Source of the DNA: Cladopsammia gracilis
Lineage: Eukaryota > Cnidaria > Anthozoa > Scleractinia > Dendrophylliidae
Direction: 5' to 3'
NCBI GenBank assembly: GCA_022457155.1
Contig: JAJGOT010000003.1
Span: forward strand, 2,833,501 to 2,897,500
Length of the DNA: 64,000 nucleotides
Shown here: positions 22,601 through 32,152 of the stretch, piece after piece
How positions within the stretch are numbered: the stretch's first letter is position 1
Layout: each line of letters starts with the position of its first letter
The notes under the pieces: generated by a model
Told to the model about the DNA's origin: nothing
What the model saw: only the letters and a program-made list of their open reading frames with translations
The model's database searches: none
Made by a program: the position numbers and the translations under genes

Positions 22601-25600
22601 ACTTTTTCATGGTGCCATTATTTTGGTTTTTCAATATTAATTTTTCAAAATGAAATTTGGGATTTTTCTGGAAGCTTGATTTTTAATTGGCACTCTGGGA
22701 AATTCCAAGGGTTTAACAGACAGTTCCATTTATTTAATGATATGCCAACCACTTGACTGGATTCAAGGTTATGCAATCTGCAAAGTATCCCTTTGTTAGC
22801 AAAGTGAAAACATTCCTTTTTTGTTTGTTTTTAACAGGATCTCACATTTCCTGCCCACTTCAAACAGCTGACTTTCTTAACAATATTGATCAAATCATGG
22901 CACAGAGATTTCATGCAAGAACGGAGGAAGAATGCAGGGACCCTAACTGTAAGTACATTTCAGCTCGCATCTTGCACCTTGCACCATTTTTATATAGGTG
23001 GGTCCAGATACAATTCAGTTTGTTTTCCTCTACTACTGACCCCCCCCCTCCCCCCTCCCCCCTCCTCCCATTCTGGCATAAAAAAATTGTTAATATTATG
23101 CCTGTTCTCCAGTAAAGTTACATGTGATATGATTAGGTTCTGCAATAATTTCACTGCAAAACTTGCACTCACACCATTATTTGTGATTTGTGGCTGTGTG
23201 GTGGCTGACTTTCCTTGAATTTGTTCTTGTTTAGTTTTAGTTGGAGCTTTTCAGTGGCTTGTGTGCTATCTATTGAAACAGAGTGCTGCCAAACTTCGAC
23301 AAGAGTTATCTAATGGAAAGGTATTGTGATTCTTGGACTCTCCCACTCCCAAGAGTGTTCACGCTCAAAATAGTCACACTTTTGGATTCCATCCATAGAT
23401 TAATAGACTAAAAACGTTAGTACCACATTGCACAGTAACTTTCATATGAAAGGTTACACGATTGGATTTCCTCCACAGACTCAAAAGTTAGAGCTGCCTT
23501 GTACAGCATAATAAACAGTGCCACAGGGAAGTACTGCCAATTAGCATTCATATGAATGGTTAAACTTTAGGATTTATTCCACAGACTCAAAAGCTAGAAT
23601 TGCATCGCATGATTGGGATCACAGCTTTCTGATGTTATATTTAATTTTTATATTGCGATGTTTGTTTCAGAGCTAGGGGAGGGTCTAATCCCCCCCCCCT
23701 TCCCCGAATCTTTGACAGGTAAAAAAAATGCTTATCCCCCCCACCCCACCTTATGACGAAGATCCACCATGTCATACTTGCCACTATTTTGTAAGTACAG
23801 GCTATCAGTTTGAAGGCCAATATATGTTGCAGGTAAAATCCGTTCTCAGGTTGAATCAGTATTCAATCTACAATCAAGGACAAAAGTTCTTGGGACAAAT
23901 GTTACAAAGTGCTCTTATCAATTACTAATTAACAATTATTGGATGAGGTTTAGCATGATAGCGATAATTATCAAGGCCAAAGTTTGTGTTATCCGCCTCA
24001 GCCTTCGGCTTCGGCAGATAACACAAACTTTGGCCTTGATAATTATCGCTATCATACGAAAACCGAATCCAATAATATTGTTTTATTATGCATATTCCTG
24101 AGCTGCACTTGTAAAGACAAGAGTGCGCATGAAAAAGTGATCAATGCTCGGCAGACAAACTATTGTCTGTTGGTATGACATCACTTCTACATATATAAAA
24201 TTCATTGTCTGTAGGTATGACGTAACAGAAACAGCAAGCAATAATTAGCTGTGTGCTTATAGCCAATCAAAATCGAGCTAGTGACACCAATGTATAATAA
24301 TTTAGTATGACGGACCAATAAAGCCATGTTTTTCGTCTCAAGTCCATCTCAGCAACCCCACCCCTCCCCCCGAGACAATGTTGAAATCCACAAATCATTT
24401 TTATTACACTTGCTCAACATTGTAAGGGGGTAGGGGTGGGGAAATGGACACTTACCGTTTGCGCGTACCGTGTTTCTGTCGCGCGCATTGGAAAACATCG
24501 TAAATGTAAATTTGTCCCAACACTATTGTCCTTGATTGTAGGTTAAATGTGTACCCAGTATTCTATCCAGGTAAGCTAACCCTAACTAACCCTAGTTAAC
24601 TCTGACACAAGGCTAACCATCACACTATTGGCTATATGTATCTTTGTGCTGGTGGTGATGGTTAGCCTTGTGTTAGAGTTAACTAGGGTTAGTTAGGGTT
24701 AGCTTACCTAGATAGAATACCGGGTACACATTTATCCTAGATTGAATACTGATTCAACCTGAGAACGGATTTTACGTTCAACATATACACAATACACATG
24801 TATACTGATTACTGTTTCCTGTTTCTTTTAAAGGACTCTTTCACTGCCAGGAATGACAGCCAGGTGTTTTACTGCAGGTCATTAGCACTCGCCTACATTG
24901 AGGTAAAAACTTCTGACTGCCTCCCGCTTACCTTTTACAGTGTAACATGGAGATAACGTTGATGATTGCCTGAGAGGGATGTCCAACTTACAAGGGTATC
25001 CCGGCCTTTGAGAGAGTTGACTGTAAATAAAGCCGGCGCCAAGCATGGAAAAACGTGTGCCACCTTAACTTGGCTGGTTAATTGGTTGAGAAATGCATGA
25101 AACCAAAGCAAATGGAGGGGGAGCAAAATCTAAATACTGTACAAGAAAAACAAAACAAATATATATGTACCCGTGTGCAGTATATTTATACTGCGGAAAG
25201 TTTTCAAGTAATGCGGATTCGGATTTGAACGAAAATAACGTTGGATCGATGGATTGGGCCAAAAAAATAGCTCGGATCGGCAGACTTGCATACCCCTATT
25301 CACCACCTTCCAAATGCAAACTTCTTTCAACACTAAATTGAAAACCTTTCTGTTATGTTTATTGAACATTTACGATTGTCATTACCAATGTTTATATCAC
25401 GCCGATTGTTATGTTGTGTCAAGAAAGCACCATTCCAAACTTAAACTTTGTAGACTTGGTAGTAAACAGTGTTTTTTTTTCTAAAGCTCGTGGGGGAGGG
25501 GGTGGGGAGGCGCTCTAACCATTGCGAATCTAACGAGTCAAAAAAAAAATCTTGTTGCACACAAATTTGTTGACAAAATGCTCTGTAAAGAGCGCGTCCC

Positions 25601-28012
25601 GCCTTTCGTTAGAGCACTATTGTTAACTTTATCACACCCTGGGATTTACTTCACGTATCAAACCGTTTGATTGACAGCAGTCGAATCTGCTAAGAGAAGA
25701 AACTGGGCAATGTAAGTGCATGTCGCGGAAGACAATGGCATTCTGGGCGATGAAGAGGGAGGTACAAAGCACCGTTACTTCTCCAGACCTCTAGAGAAAC
25801 TCATTCACCAAAACTGTCCAAGACAAATACAGTGAATATTCTTCTTGTCCATAAGCTTAGCGACCAAGGGGGTGCTAATTTGGCTAAGTTATCCTTTTCT
25901 TTTTTATTTTTGGACCTTCCTTGTCTTCAGTGCACAATTTTGCGGAAGTTCAAAGAAGCAATTTTCAATGAAGAGGAAACTCCTGAAGCTCTAAAACCAG
26001 TTCTTCTTAAGCTTTGTTCCTTATATGGCTTGTCTTCTCTGGAGACACATCTCACCACTCTATATCAAGGTCAGTGTATTACTGGGATAGACTGCTGACT
26101 GTATGTTTGTGTTGTCGTTTCAGTACAGTTCGTGTTTTCATTCCCAAAGCTTGGTCAGGTGGCTAAAAAAGTTTGAGCCCGTGATAAAATTCTTCAATGC
26201 AACCATTCAAATGAAAGCTCTTCAGCATTACTCAGTTTATTTTTGAGCACTGAATATTGGGTATGAAAGGGTTAAGAGATATCAATAGAAATGACAAACA
26301 ATAAATTGGACAACCTGGCAAATTTAGCTTGACAATGTAACAACGAATATGAGGTTAAAACTGTGTTAATGGATCAAAACTTACAATTGACCCACCATCG
26401 TTTCGAGTTGGCAAACTTTAATAACAGTCGGCCAGTCAGCTAATCAGTCAGTCGTGGGCTTTTTCTTTCCACTCAGTAACCATAGGCTGATACTCTCACT
26501 GAACTTACTCTGAAAACTACTTCTGCCCAGGTTGAACGTCAGTCACCTACATTAGTATTTGTAAAGAACACCCTCATTCGTCATACCAGGGGTGCACACG
26601 GTTATAAATTTAGTCTTTCTAAATGCGATATGTAAGGCCTTTTAAACAGATTAAAGGAAGTAAGAATGCTGCAAAATATGATGATGAACTTAGTTGTTAT
26701 GTTTATTTTGTTGATTTAAAGCTTGCGAAAGCGGTTTTACATACTTGAGGCACCGCATGAAAAGTTAGGTGAACCAAGTTTTTGATGTTTGATTGATGAA
26801 AAAGACGTGATAGAATAATTTGCTAGCTTTCAAGGAATAAAGAAGAAAAGCTCAATTAAATCAAATCCAAAATAAACACAAACGGACTACATAACTACTT
26901 TTTTGTTGGACCCCCGAGGATTTTAGGAGTAAAATTTTAATCGCAAAGCCGTGTTTCTACAGGTGGATTCTGTAGATCAGTGAATGACGCCAGGATTGTA
27001 AGAGCAGCCATTCTTAGTCTCTGTTACGAGGTACGTTCACTTGTTTGTTGTCAAGAACACATTGCGAGATATGGTAAACACTGTCGAAGAAGGAAATGTA
27101 TTCCAGTTGAACAGCTACACTGGTATAAAGTAAAAGTGCCCAGTAAACCTTCTCTTCCCAGGTTTGTCTTGCATCTAGTCGCTCGCGCTTCGCCTTTATT
27201 TGCATGCGCAGGCCCTTTCCTTTTTCTGTTTCACGACGTTTAATTCTTTTTTCTTAGTTGAAAGGCGAGGCTGTGGCTCTTGTAGATGCCTTGGCTCCTC
27301 CAGATTTTGTCCTGAATTCACCGATTGGACACAGCAATGGAAAAGTAAGCTAACTCTTTGGCTGGTGTGTAGAGCGATGTAGTAAAACCAAAACCAAAGT
27401 CATTACTCTGGCCAATCACAACAGACGCAGACAATCCAATAAACCAATCAGAACTCGTAGCAAATACATGTAGCCGGCGCCAAGCGCGGGAAAACGCGTG
27501 CGAACAACTCACAATTGGTTGTGGTTTTACTTCTGACTGGTTGAGAAAGTGACGCGAGATTTTTTAGCCAATCACAAAGCGTAGCAATGCGACTGAATTA
27601 CTTTCTACATTAATTAAATTGAAAACCACTCGATTGCAGTCAGTAGTGGATATATATTTACTCTTGGCTCCTTTATTTTCCGGGAAATTGTTTGAAGGGT
27701 TGGGGGGGGGGGGGGGGAGGAGAAGCGATTTTATCTTTTATCTTAATTTTACACAGCCATCGGATCAAATTGACAAATTGGCCCTGAGTTTTATCTCTGA
27801 TGGAATTTTTGGCAGCGGAAAAGCGGCAGGATAGATTCGAATAGGCCTTTTCCTTTATTACGTCTTGATCTAAAATTATCAATTATTTCTTTTTCTAGCC
27901 TCACGAGAACTTACATGTAGCGATTATGCAGAACCCAAAGAACCAAGAGCGTGTTTCTTGGTGGAAGGAATGTCGTCGAATTCCAGTCATCAGGGACAGA
28001 AGCAAATTGTAA
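13673..28012 (+). CDS. ACOX3: ACOX3, peroxisomal acyl-CoA oxidase 3 (16 exons, 710 aa)
   Basis: Exons: 13673-14083, 15813-15890, 16700-16789, 17539-17771, 18119-18325, 19447-19519, 20138-20260, 20603-20723, 21646-21768, 22838-22948, 23235-23320, 24834-24902, 25931-26069, 26963-27030, 27258-27344, 27899-28012; total 2133 nt. The oxidase uses FAD and O2 to turn acyl-CoA into trans-2-enoyl-CoA plus H2O2, the first step of peroxisomal beta-oxidation; ACOX3 prefers branched substrates in other animals. Visible marks are the FAD-region motif [12 protein letters not shown] (168-179), [18 protein letters not shown] (432-443), and YEGDNN with the expected catalytic Glu463. The C-terminus SKL is a canonical PTS1. 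Human ACOX3 is about 700 aa and the match runs end to end (for example PVLEYPMQQWRLLP-like and [12 protein letters not shown] segments). All junctions are GT-AG. Intron 4 carries tandem copies of the exon 4 donor region. Confidence 0.96.
14405..14690. repeat. Diverged tandem duplication, about 175-bp period
   Basis: In ACOX3 intron 1 the series TTCACTTCTGCTTGCAT ... GCGATGCACAAA ... AAAAAGAAAAA at about 14428-14520 recurs diverged at about 14590-14695. Confidence 0.5.
14700..14850. mobile_element. Decayed copy of the 214-403 MITE family
   Basis: The arms AATAAGCCATTTTCATGATG and (inverted, at about 14798-14848) TTCTGGTATTTGTAGTACAA ... CGTGAAAATCGCC match the two arms of the 214-403 element with many substitutions, so it is an older insertion. 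Confidence 0.55.
15471..15639. mobile_element. Fold-back element, GGTTGTTCAAAAGGTGGATA family
   Basis: The left arm GTTCAAAAGGTGGATAACAC...TATCCACTGGATAAATCAC and the right arm are inverted copies of about 60 bp ending near 15639. A related element lies at 29687-29828. It is within ACOX3 intron 1 and non-coding. Confidence 0.75.
15891..17538. other. ACOX3 introns 2 and 3
   Basis: AT-rich intronic DNA around exon 3. Near 16868-16950 there is one unit of the dispersed ATGAAATCCTATGGTGTG-type repeat (see 52543-52844). I see nothing else. Confidence 0.5.
17728..18072 (+). repeat. Minisatellite made from the ACOX3 exon 4 / intron 4 boundary
   Basis: The last roughly 44 bp of exon 4, its splice donor and about 30 bp of intron (GTAAGGATGTGATTGTTATT) form the first unit of an array with spacings of about 75, 75, 71 and 73 bp. 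Copies carry donor-like GTAAGAATG at 17847, GTACAAATG at 17922, GCTAAGAATG at 17993 and GTAGAAAAC near 18066. The genuine donor is at 17772, because the protein continues LDNG/FVSFNQV across it and reading through gives TAA at once. Confidence 0.9.
19106..19404. mobile_element. Intact MITE, TAGAGCGG family
   Basis: ATAGAGCGGTTTTCAATT at the left and its perfect inverse at the right bound about 299 bp, in ACOX3 intron 5. The interior carries a single copy of the CATTGGATTGTCTGCGTCTG segment that is expanded 11-fold in the 6274-6891 copy. Confidence 0.85.
19686..19940 (-). mobile_element. tRNA-derived SINE
   Basis: On the minus strand, from about 19940, GGTGGTCTAGTGGTTAGCGC (A box) and GTGGTTCAAGCC (B box) form a tRNA-like head. 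A body with GGGGGTAACCCTGCGATGG follows. A headless relative is at 34815-35010. It sits in ACOX3 intron 6. Confidence 0.75.
21284..21505. mobile_element. MITE copy, TAGAGCGG family, left end missing
   Basis: Shares GATTGGATAAAAAA, AATCAGAAGTAAAACCAATC and a right end of AATTAAAAACCGTTCT with the family. The left end abuts a poly-C run (about 21267-21283). Located in ACOX3 intron 8. Confidence 0.6.
22029..22167. mobile_element. Fold-back element, TGTTGTGGTGCAATTTT ends
   Basis: Arms of about 55 bp (TGTTGTGGTGCAATTTTCTC ... TTTCCTTTGTTT) are nearly perfect inverted copies around a small loop with a TAATGTATGA repeat. A second copy is at 30843-30992. ACOX3 intron 9. Confidence 0.8.
22440..22720. 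repeat. Dispersed repeat, two tandem internal units
   Basis: Two roughly 90-bp units each contain TTCTAACTTTTGAGTCTGT ... GTGACCATTCAA ... CATGGTACCATT. This is the inverse orientation of the 52543-52844 element. The GGGTTTAA near 22712 is probably its terminal repeat. Confidence 0.6.
23330..23640. repeat. Degenerate units of the same dispersed repeat
   Basis: Three diverged units with CCACAGACTCAAAAGTTAGA and CATATGAA landmarks in ACOX3 intron 11, following CTCCCACTCCCAAGAGTG. Confidence 0.5.
23935..24076. mobile_element. Nested hairpin, ATTATTGGAT ends
   Basis: GATAGCGATAATTATCAAGG with the following CCAAAGTTTGTGTTATC and their inverse at about 24016-24055 form a nearly perfect stem. Outer ATTATTGGAT / ATCCAATAAT close it. 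Confidence 0.75.
24545..24729. mobile_element. Nested hairpin with CCCTAACTAACCC arms
   Basis: Arms of about 80 bp (AAATGTGTACCCAGTATTCT ... GGTAAGCTAACCCTAACTAA ... AACCATCAC) are nearly perfectly inverted. It interrupts the right arm of the surrounding element. Confidence 0.75.
24903..26962. other. ACOX3 introns 12 and 13
   Basis: Intron 12 carries a fragment of the TAGAGCGG MITE interior near 25030-25090 (GCGCCAAGCATGGAAAAACG). Intron 13 has one degenerate dispersed-repeat unit near 26160-26275. The rest is plain AT-rich intron around exon 13 (25931-26069). Confidence 0.5.
27378..27640. mobile_element. MITE copy, TAGAGCGG family
   Basis: AAAACCAAAACCAAAGTCAT, one unit of the AGACAATCCAATAAACCAAT segment, GCGCCAAGCGCGGGAAAACG, and a right end of AATTGAAAACCACTC. 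The left end is decayed. ACOX3 intron 15. Confidence 0.75.
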
Positions 28013-28107
28013 AAAAAACATTTCCTGGTCTGGCTACATCCTCGTACCCAGGGCCTTCTCCGCGTCCAAAATACTCAATGTGAACTCGCACGGTAGAGTC
28101 TACCTTC

Positions 28108-28415
28108 TATAGCTCAGAAGGAGGTCGGACACTTATTGAGAATTATATAACGTAATGTCGACACTTACAATTGTATTTTCAATAAATTTTTAAGTGTAAA
28201 AAAGAAAATCTTAAATCCCCACTCAGGATTGAACCTGTGACCTCAGCCAGGCTTAGACTTACATAGCCTACCGTAGCACTGTACCACCTAGCTTCTCTGG
28301 CTGCTTAGTCCTAAATTTAACTATATAAACTGCTACCCCCCACCTCAACTGAAAGCTAACCAGTTACTCCGTTATATAAGTCTCAATAAGGTGTCCGACC
28401 TCCTTCTGAGCTATG
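28108..28415. mobile_element. Fold-back element with tRNA-like core
   Basis: Arms TATAGCTCAGAAGGAGGTCG...ATTATATAACG and their inverse (about 28370-28415) enclose a core. On the minus strand the core contains GGTCACAGGTTCAATCC, a B-box-like tRNA T-arm. It lies 96 bp past the ACOX3 stop, so it may lie in the 3' UTR; an AATAAA sits inside it near 28181. Confidence 0.7.
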
Positions 28416-28439
28416 GAATCTAGACTTTACCGACTTGCA

Positions 28440-28555
28440 CGTCCGTTTGCTGAATAATTATTCAATTATTATTATTATTAATTATTAATAACTATTAATC
28501 AATTATTAATATTAATTATTAATAATTATTCAATAATTATTCAATAAAGACTTAT
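28440..28555. repeat. AT-rich ATTATT/ATTAAT simple repeat
   Basis: Over 100 bp of imperfect ATTATT, TTATTA and CAATTATT repeats. It ends in AATAAA near 28549, which could be an ACOX3 polyadenylation signal. Confidence 0.7.
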
Positions 28556-28935
28556 CTGAACAACTGATTCAGATTACTAGAAAACAAACACGACTACACA
28601 TCGCTGGAAATAACCTCCGAAAACGTCATTTCATCGTATGTCACGTCATTTCATCGTATGTCACGTGACACGATTCTTGGTGTATTTTGCCAGTCCTGTC
28701 CAATTACCATCTTCTAGTATTTAAAATCTGCACTTTGTATGTTTCTTTGAGTCTGAATAAAGTATACTGAGAATGATAATATCGAAATATAACCACAAAA
28801 AGTTTCTTGGTATTTTGTCGTCTATGCATAGACACAATGCAGCTAATCAGATAAACGTTTATCTTTTATGTACGGAAATTATCGGCGGGTAATGGGTTTG
28901 TTGGTCAGCATAAGATTCCGTCCACCAGCACCACT

Positions 28936-29170
28936 TTGGACACTTACTGGGAATTATATAACGTTATGTCGACTCTTAGAATTATATTTTCAATAAATTT
29001 TAAAGTGTAAAAAAGAAAATCTAAAATCCCCACTCAGGTGTTGAACCTGTGACCTCAGCTGAGCTTCTCTGGTTGTTTTGGCCTAAATTTAACTATATAA
29101 ACTACTAACGCTAACCTCAACTGCAAGCAAACCAGTTACTTCGTTATATAAGTCTCAATAAGGCGTCCGA
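28936..29170. mobile_element. Second copy of the 28108-28415 element, shortened
   Basis: Shares GGACACTTACTGGGAATTAT, the ATAACG segment, TTTCAATAAATTT, the ACCTGTGACCTCAGC core and the right arm, but lacks about 50 bp of the middle. It is in the same orientation as the first copy, about 0.8 kb away. Confidence 0.65.
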
Positions 29171-29314
29171 GGTGGTGATGGTGGATGGAATCTCATGCTC
29201 ACCGGATTTTCTTCCCCCGCCCGCCATTTTGAAAGTGGAGAAGGGCCTGGTGACGAGGTTGGTCCGTCGCGTACGAACCACGTGTTTTTCTTTCTGGAGT
29301 CACGTGTTGAGGCA

Positions 29315-29410
29315 ACTTGAGCAGCTCAGTTGGTAGAGTATCGCACCGGTATGCCGAGGTCATTGGTTAATATTCCTTTAAAGCCTTGGAATTTTTTCAG
29401 GCGTTATTCG
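29315..29410 (+). repeat. tRNA-derived SINE fragment
   Basis: GCTCAGTTGGTAGAGTATCG matches a tRNA A box and D arm. GGTCATTGGTTAATATTCC is a decayed B box, and a TTTTTTCAGGC tail follows. Truncated. Confidence 0.6.
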
Positions 29411-29686
29411 CAGTTGGGCTCGTCAACGCAAGGATCATTAACTCGTGTTGTTCCAATATGATTCCATTCATTAATTTATTATTATTCACATTTATTCCTA
29501 TAACAGTTATATAACTCACAAATGAACAGTGAAGGATCCAGACTTCGCAATGGAAATGGGAGGAGAGTGAATAAGGGGTGGTGGTTGAGGGGGGGGGGGG
29601 GTGTTAGAGACGAAAAGAGAGAGGGGGAGGGAGGGAGGGGACACTGGCCCCTCCCATAGATTCGCCACTGTTAAAGTTGTCGAGCA
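29411..29686. other. Spacer with G-rich tract
   Basis: Poly-G (about 29590-29602) and GGGAGGGAGGGAGGGG (about 29622-29640) could form quadruplexes. No gene seen. Confidence 0.5.
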
Positions 29687-29828
29687 GGCCCCGGTTGTTC
29701 AAAAGGTGGATAAATCCACCAGTAAATCACAGTCCATTGGATAAGTATTGACAAAATCCTTTAAGTTATCCACTGGATAGTGATTTATACTGTGGTTAGC
29801 GCTATCCACCTTTTGAACAACCGGGGCC
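29687..29828. mobile_element. Fold-back element, GGTTGTTCAAAAGGTGGATA family
   Basis: GGCCCCGGTTGTTCAAAAGG and its perfect inverse CCTTTTGAACAACCGGGGCC bound 142 bp. The interior matches the 15471-15639 copy. Confidence 0.85.
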
Positions 29829-30302
29829 AGTACATTTCTGTGGTGATGTTTATTTAATATGATGTTTAATGGTTGTAACGGTTGAGTCTGTGGATGAAAT
29901 TTGGAAGTCTAACGATTCAAACCAAAGCTATCGAGCATTGCATTTATCTAGGATTTTTTTTTAAATTTCACTGTTTTTGAGAAAGAAGCGTAAAACGCGC
30001 AAGGATTTTTTCTTTATTTACGCAAGAAATTGAAGTTTGATGTATATTTAGTCATGAGTTCTTGAAAGAAAGACCTTTATATTTAAAATTAATTTTTAAA
30101 GGATCGGTACTAAGTTGGTATTCTTTTGGGAAAGGACATAAAGTAATTTAAAATGACAAGAAACCTTCAATTTATGACCAACTCGTCATTTCATTCGCTC
30201 AATTCAAGATCAATACGATGTAAGTGTTGAATTTTTATGTTTATTAAAAGTATAAAGATAATACCATCTTGAAATAAAGGCACATTTCCGTTTTTAAACC
30301 GT

Positions 30303-30464
30303 TTAAGGAGGCTCGTACCCATTTCTCAAGTCCACATCCTTTCAATTTTAATGGGCCATTTCTTTTGTTGTAGCGCAAAGTGGCTTGTCTTTTTATGCGC
30401 TACAACAAAAGATATGGCAAATTGAAAGGGTGTGGACTTGAGAAATGGGTACGAGCCTCCTTAA
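30303..30464. mobile_element. Fold-back element flanked by TTAA
   Basis: Arms of about 50 bp (GGAGGCTCGTACCCATTTCT...) are inverted almost perfectly. TTAA on both sides could be a target-site duplication of the piggyBac type, or part of the palindrome. Confidence 0.8.
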
Positions 30465-30842
30465 ATTATTTTATCCGGATTTTTCGCCTTCTTTAAAACT
30501 CCGCTGGCGCAAATTATAGCAGGCGAAACACCAGGAACGAGCTGGAAATCTGGGTTAGGGGGAGGGGGGTGGTTAAGCTGGGAACGAGGATGCCAATAAC
30601 GGTTTTCGGTAATTTAAATCCGACACACTAGACATTCAAAGTCCAATAAACTCTCGTTTATTCCTTACAATCCAACAACTTGGACATTGCGATTTGCCAA
30701 CGAAGCAGTATGCTCTAAAACATTACACTCAAATATTAAATAATTATGATCAAATTACCTTTGCATCGTGGTCAAATATTGATAATATATAATAGCTTGT
30801 TATTTGTTGAAACAATTTAAGAATATCTGAGACCCTGTGAGT

Positions 30843-30992
30843 AATGTTGTGCTTCAATTTTATCCTAGCCTGCGAGCAAGCTTTTTTTGGTGCATTTTTA
30901 TTTTCCCTTGTTTTATATTTATCATATATTAACATTCAGAAGAGCAAAGAAAATTAAAAATTGCACCAAGGATAAAATTGAACCACAACATT
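30843..30992. mobile_element. Second copy of the TGTTGTGGTGC fold-back
   Basis: Related to 22029-22167, but the left arm is interrupted near 30866 by GCCTGCGAGCAAGCT, a short insertion that also occurs elsewhere in the window. Confidence 0.65.
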
Positions 30993-31022
30993 AACCTGAC
31001 TCGAAGTTTATGCGTAATCATT

Positions 31023-31040
31023 GGCCGTTTTTATACTAGA

Positions 31041-31071
<31 letters not shown>

Positions 31072-31096
31072 AACATTTGTAGTTCGTCTGGTTATG

Positions 31097-31138
<42 letters not shown>

Positions 31139-31178
31139 AGACGAATTATGAACGACGCATTTCGAAAGATATTCGTCT

Positions 31179-31220
<42 letters not shown>

Positions 31221-31245
31221 CATAACCAGACGAACTACAAATGTT

Positions 31246-31276
<31 letters not shown>

Positions 31277-31370
31277 TCAAGTAGTTCGTCCCGTCTTTAT
31301 ACTAGACGCATAACATGACAGACGCATAATTCGTCTGGACGGATAATGCGTCTCTAGTATAAAAACGGCC
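31023..31370. mobile_element. Large nested palindromic element
   Basis: The outer arms GGCCGTTTTTATACTAGAGA / inverse end at 31370, with ATT on both outer sides (a possible 3-bp duplication). Within, the GACGCATTATCCGTCTGGAC module appears about six times in alternating orientation, giving a long stem centred near 31160 plus a partial second arm. Non-coding. Confidence 0.8.
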
Positions 31371-32152
31371 ATTTTGAAGATGATATTCTCTCCAGAAATA
31401 TTCCTGATAAAAGAGCGATTTTCTAAAACGTCACAGCACCTAAAAGTACATTTCCTTGAGAGTTTTCCCAGAAGCAACGAATAACAACTCTCGCTCTTTT
31501 TGACCCGATCCTCAACAATATTCTCTTTGCGCCAGCATGAATCAAAATTGACAGAAAAGGAAAACTGCTATTTTACAGCAAGCTGAAATGCCAATTGTTG
31601 TGCAATTGTGCGAATTCTAGCCTACAAAAAAGCGGGTTTTTTTGCCACGGCAAGAAACAAGAGTCAACCGCAAACTTCGAATTTGTGCAGGGTCGGCTAA
31701 CTGAACTCAGGGATGTTTTTTAACATAACCATTTAAATCTATATTTTTTCCATCTCGGGCGGATAGTACACCTTTCGGTCAAATTTTGATCGCTCCCACA
31801 ATATTTGTCAGACTTGCTACACAACGCATTATGACGTAATTTATCAAACCAATTTTTTCCAATTTTTGATTGGAAAAACTCTTACGACAGGAGCCCATAG
31901 CCTGTTTTCGATAAATTACTGAAAGGGCATTCTGAGTTTGTATGGAAAGTCGAGAACTCTGTAAAAGATGTAACCAAGATCGGTATAACTTTGTGCAAAG
32001 TTACTGTTAAAGTAAATTTTACGATTCGCATATTGAAAGAATGGCAAAAAAATTGTATATGTTTTGTTCAAAATATCACTTTTCTTCGCGGAGTAGTCTT
32101 CCGAGTATGCGATACGAATTTATGCCTCCAAAATTTAATTGTCATAACAGCA
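31371..32152. other. Spacer / 3' region of the TRAF4-like gene
   Basis: AT-rich. It must hold the 3' UTR of the minus-strand gene ending at 32153. An ATTAAA (minus) sits at 32134-32139, very close to the stop. Nothing else recognised. Confidence 0.4.

Larger units (their letters stand above)
23820..24790. mobile_element. Long-TIR element with two nested fold-backs
   Basis: Outer arms at about 23820-23880 and 24730-24787 are inverted (TATATGTTG...GGTAAAATCCGTTCTCAGG...). A second part of the arm (CTACAATCAAGGACAA) is inverted at 24525-24545. Inside lie a hairpin at 23935-24076 and another at about 24545-24729, which splits the right arm. No coding capacity. ACOX3 intron 11. Confidence 0.7.

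Noticed and set aside
24560..24700. TTAGGG-like telomeric repeats
   Set aside because: Only a few irregular CCCTAACTAACCC / GGGTTAGTTAGGG blocks occur, and they are the two arms of a hairpin element, so not an interstitial telomere.
28936..29170. Functional tRNA on the minus strand
   Set aside because: Only a B-box-like T arm is present. No D arm or acceptor stem can be folded.
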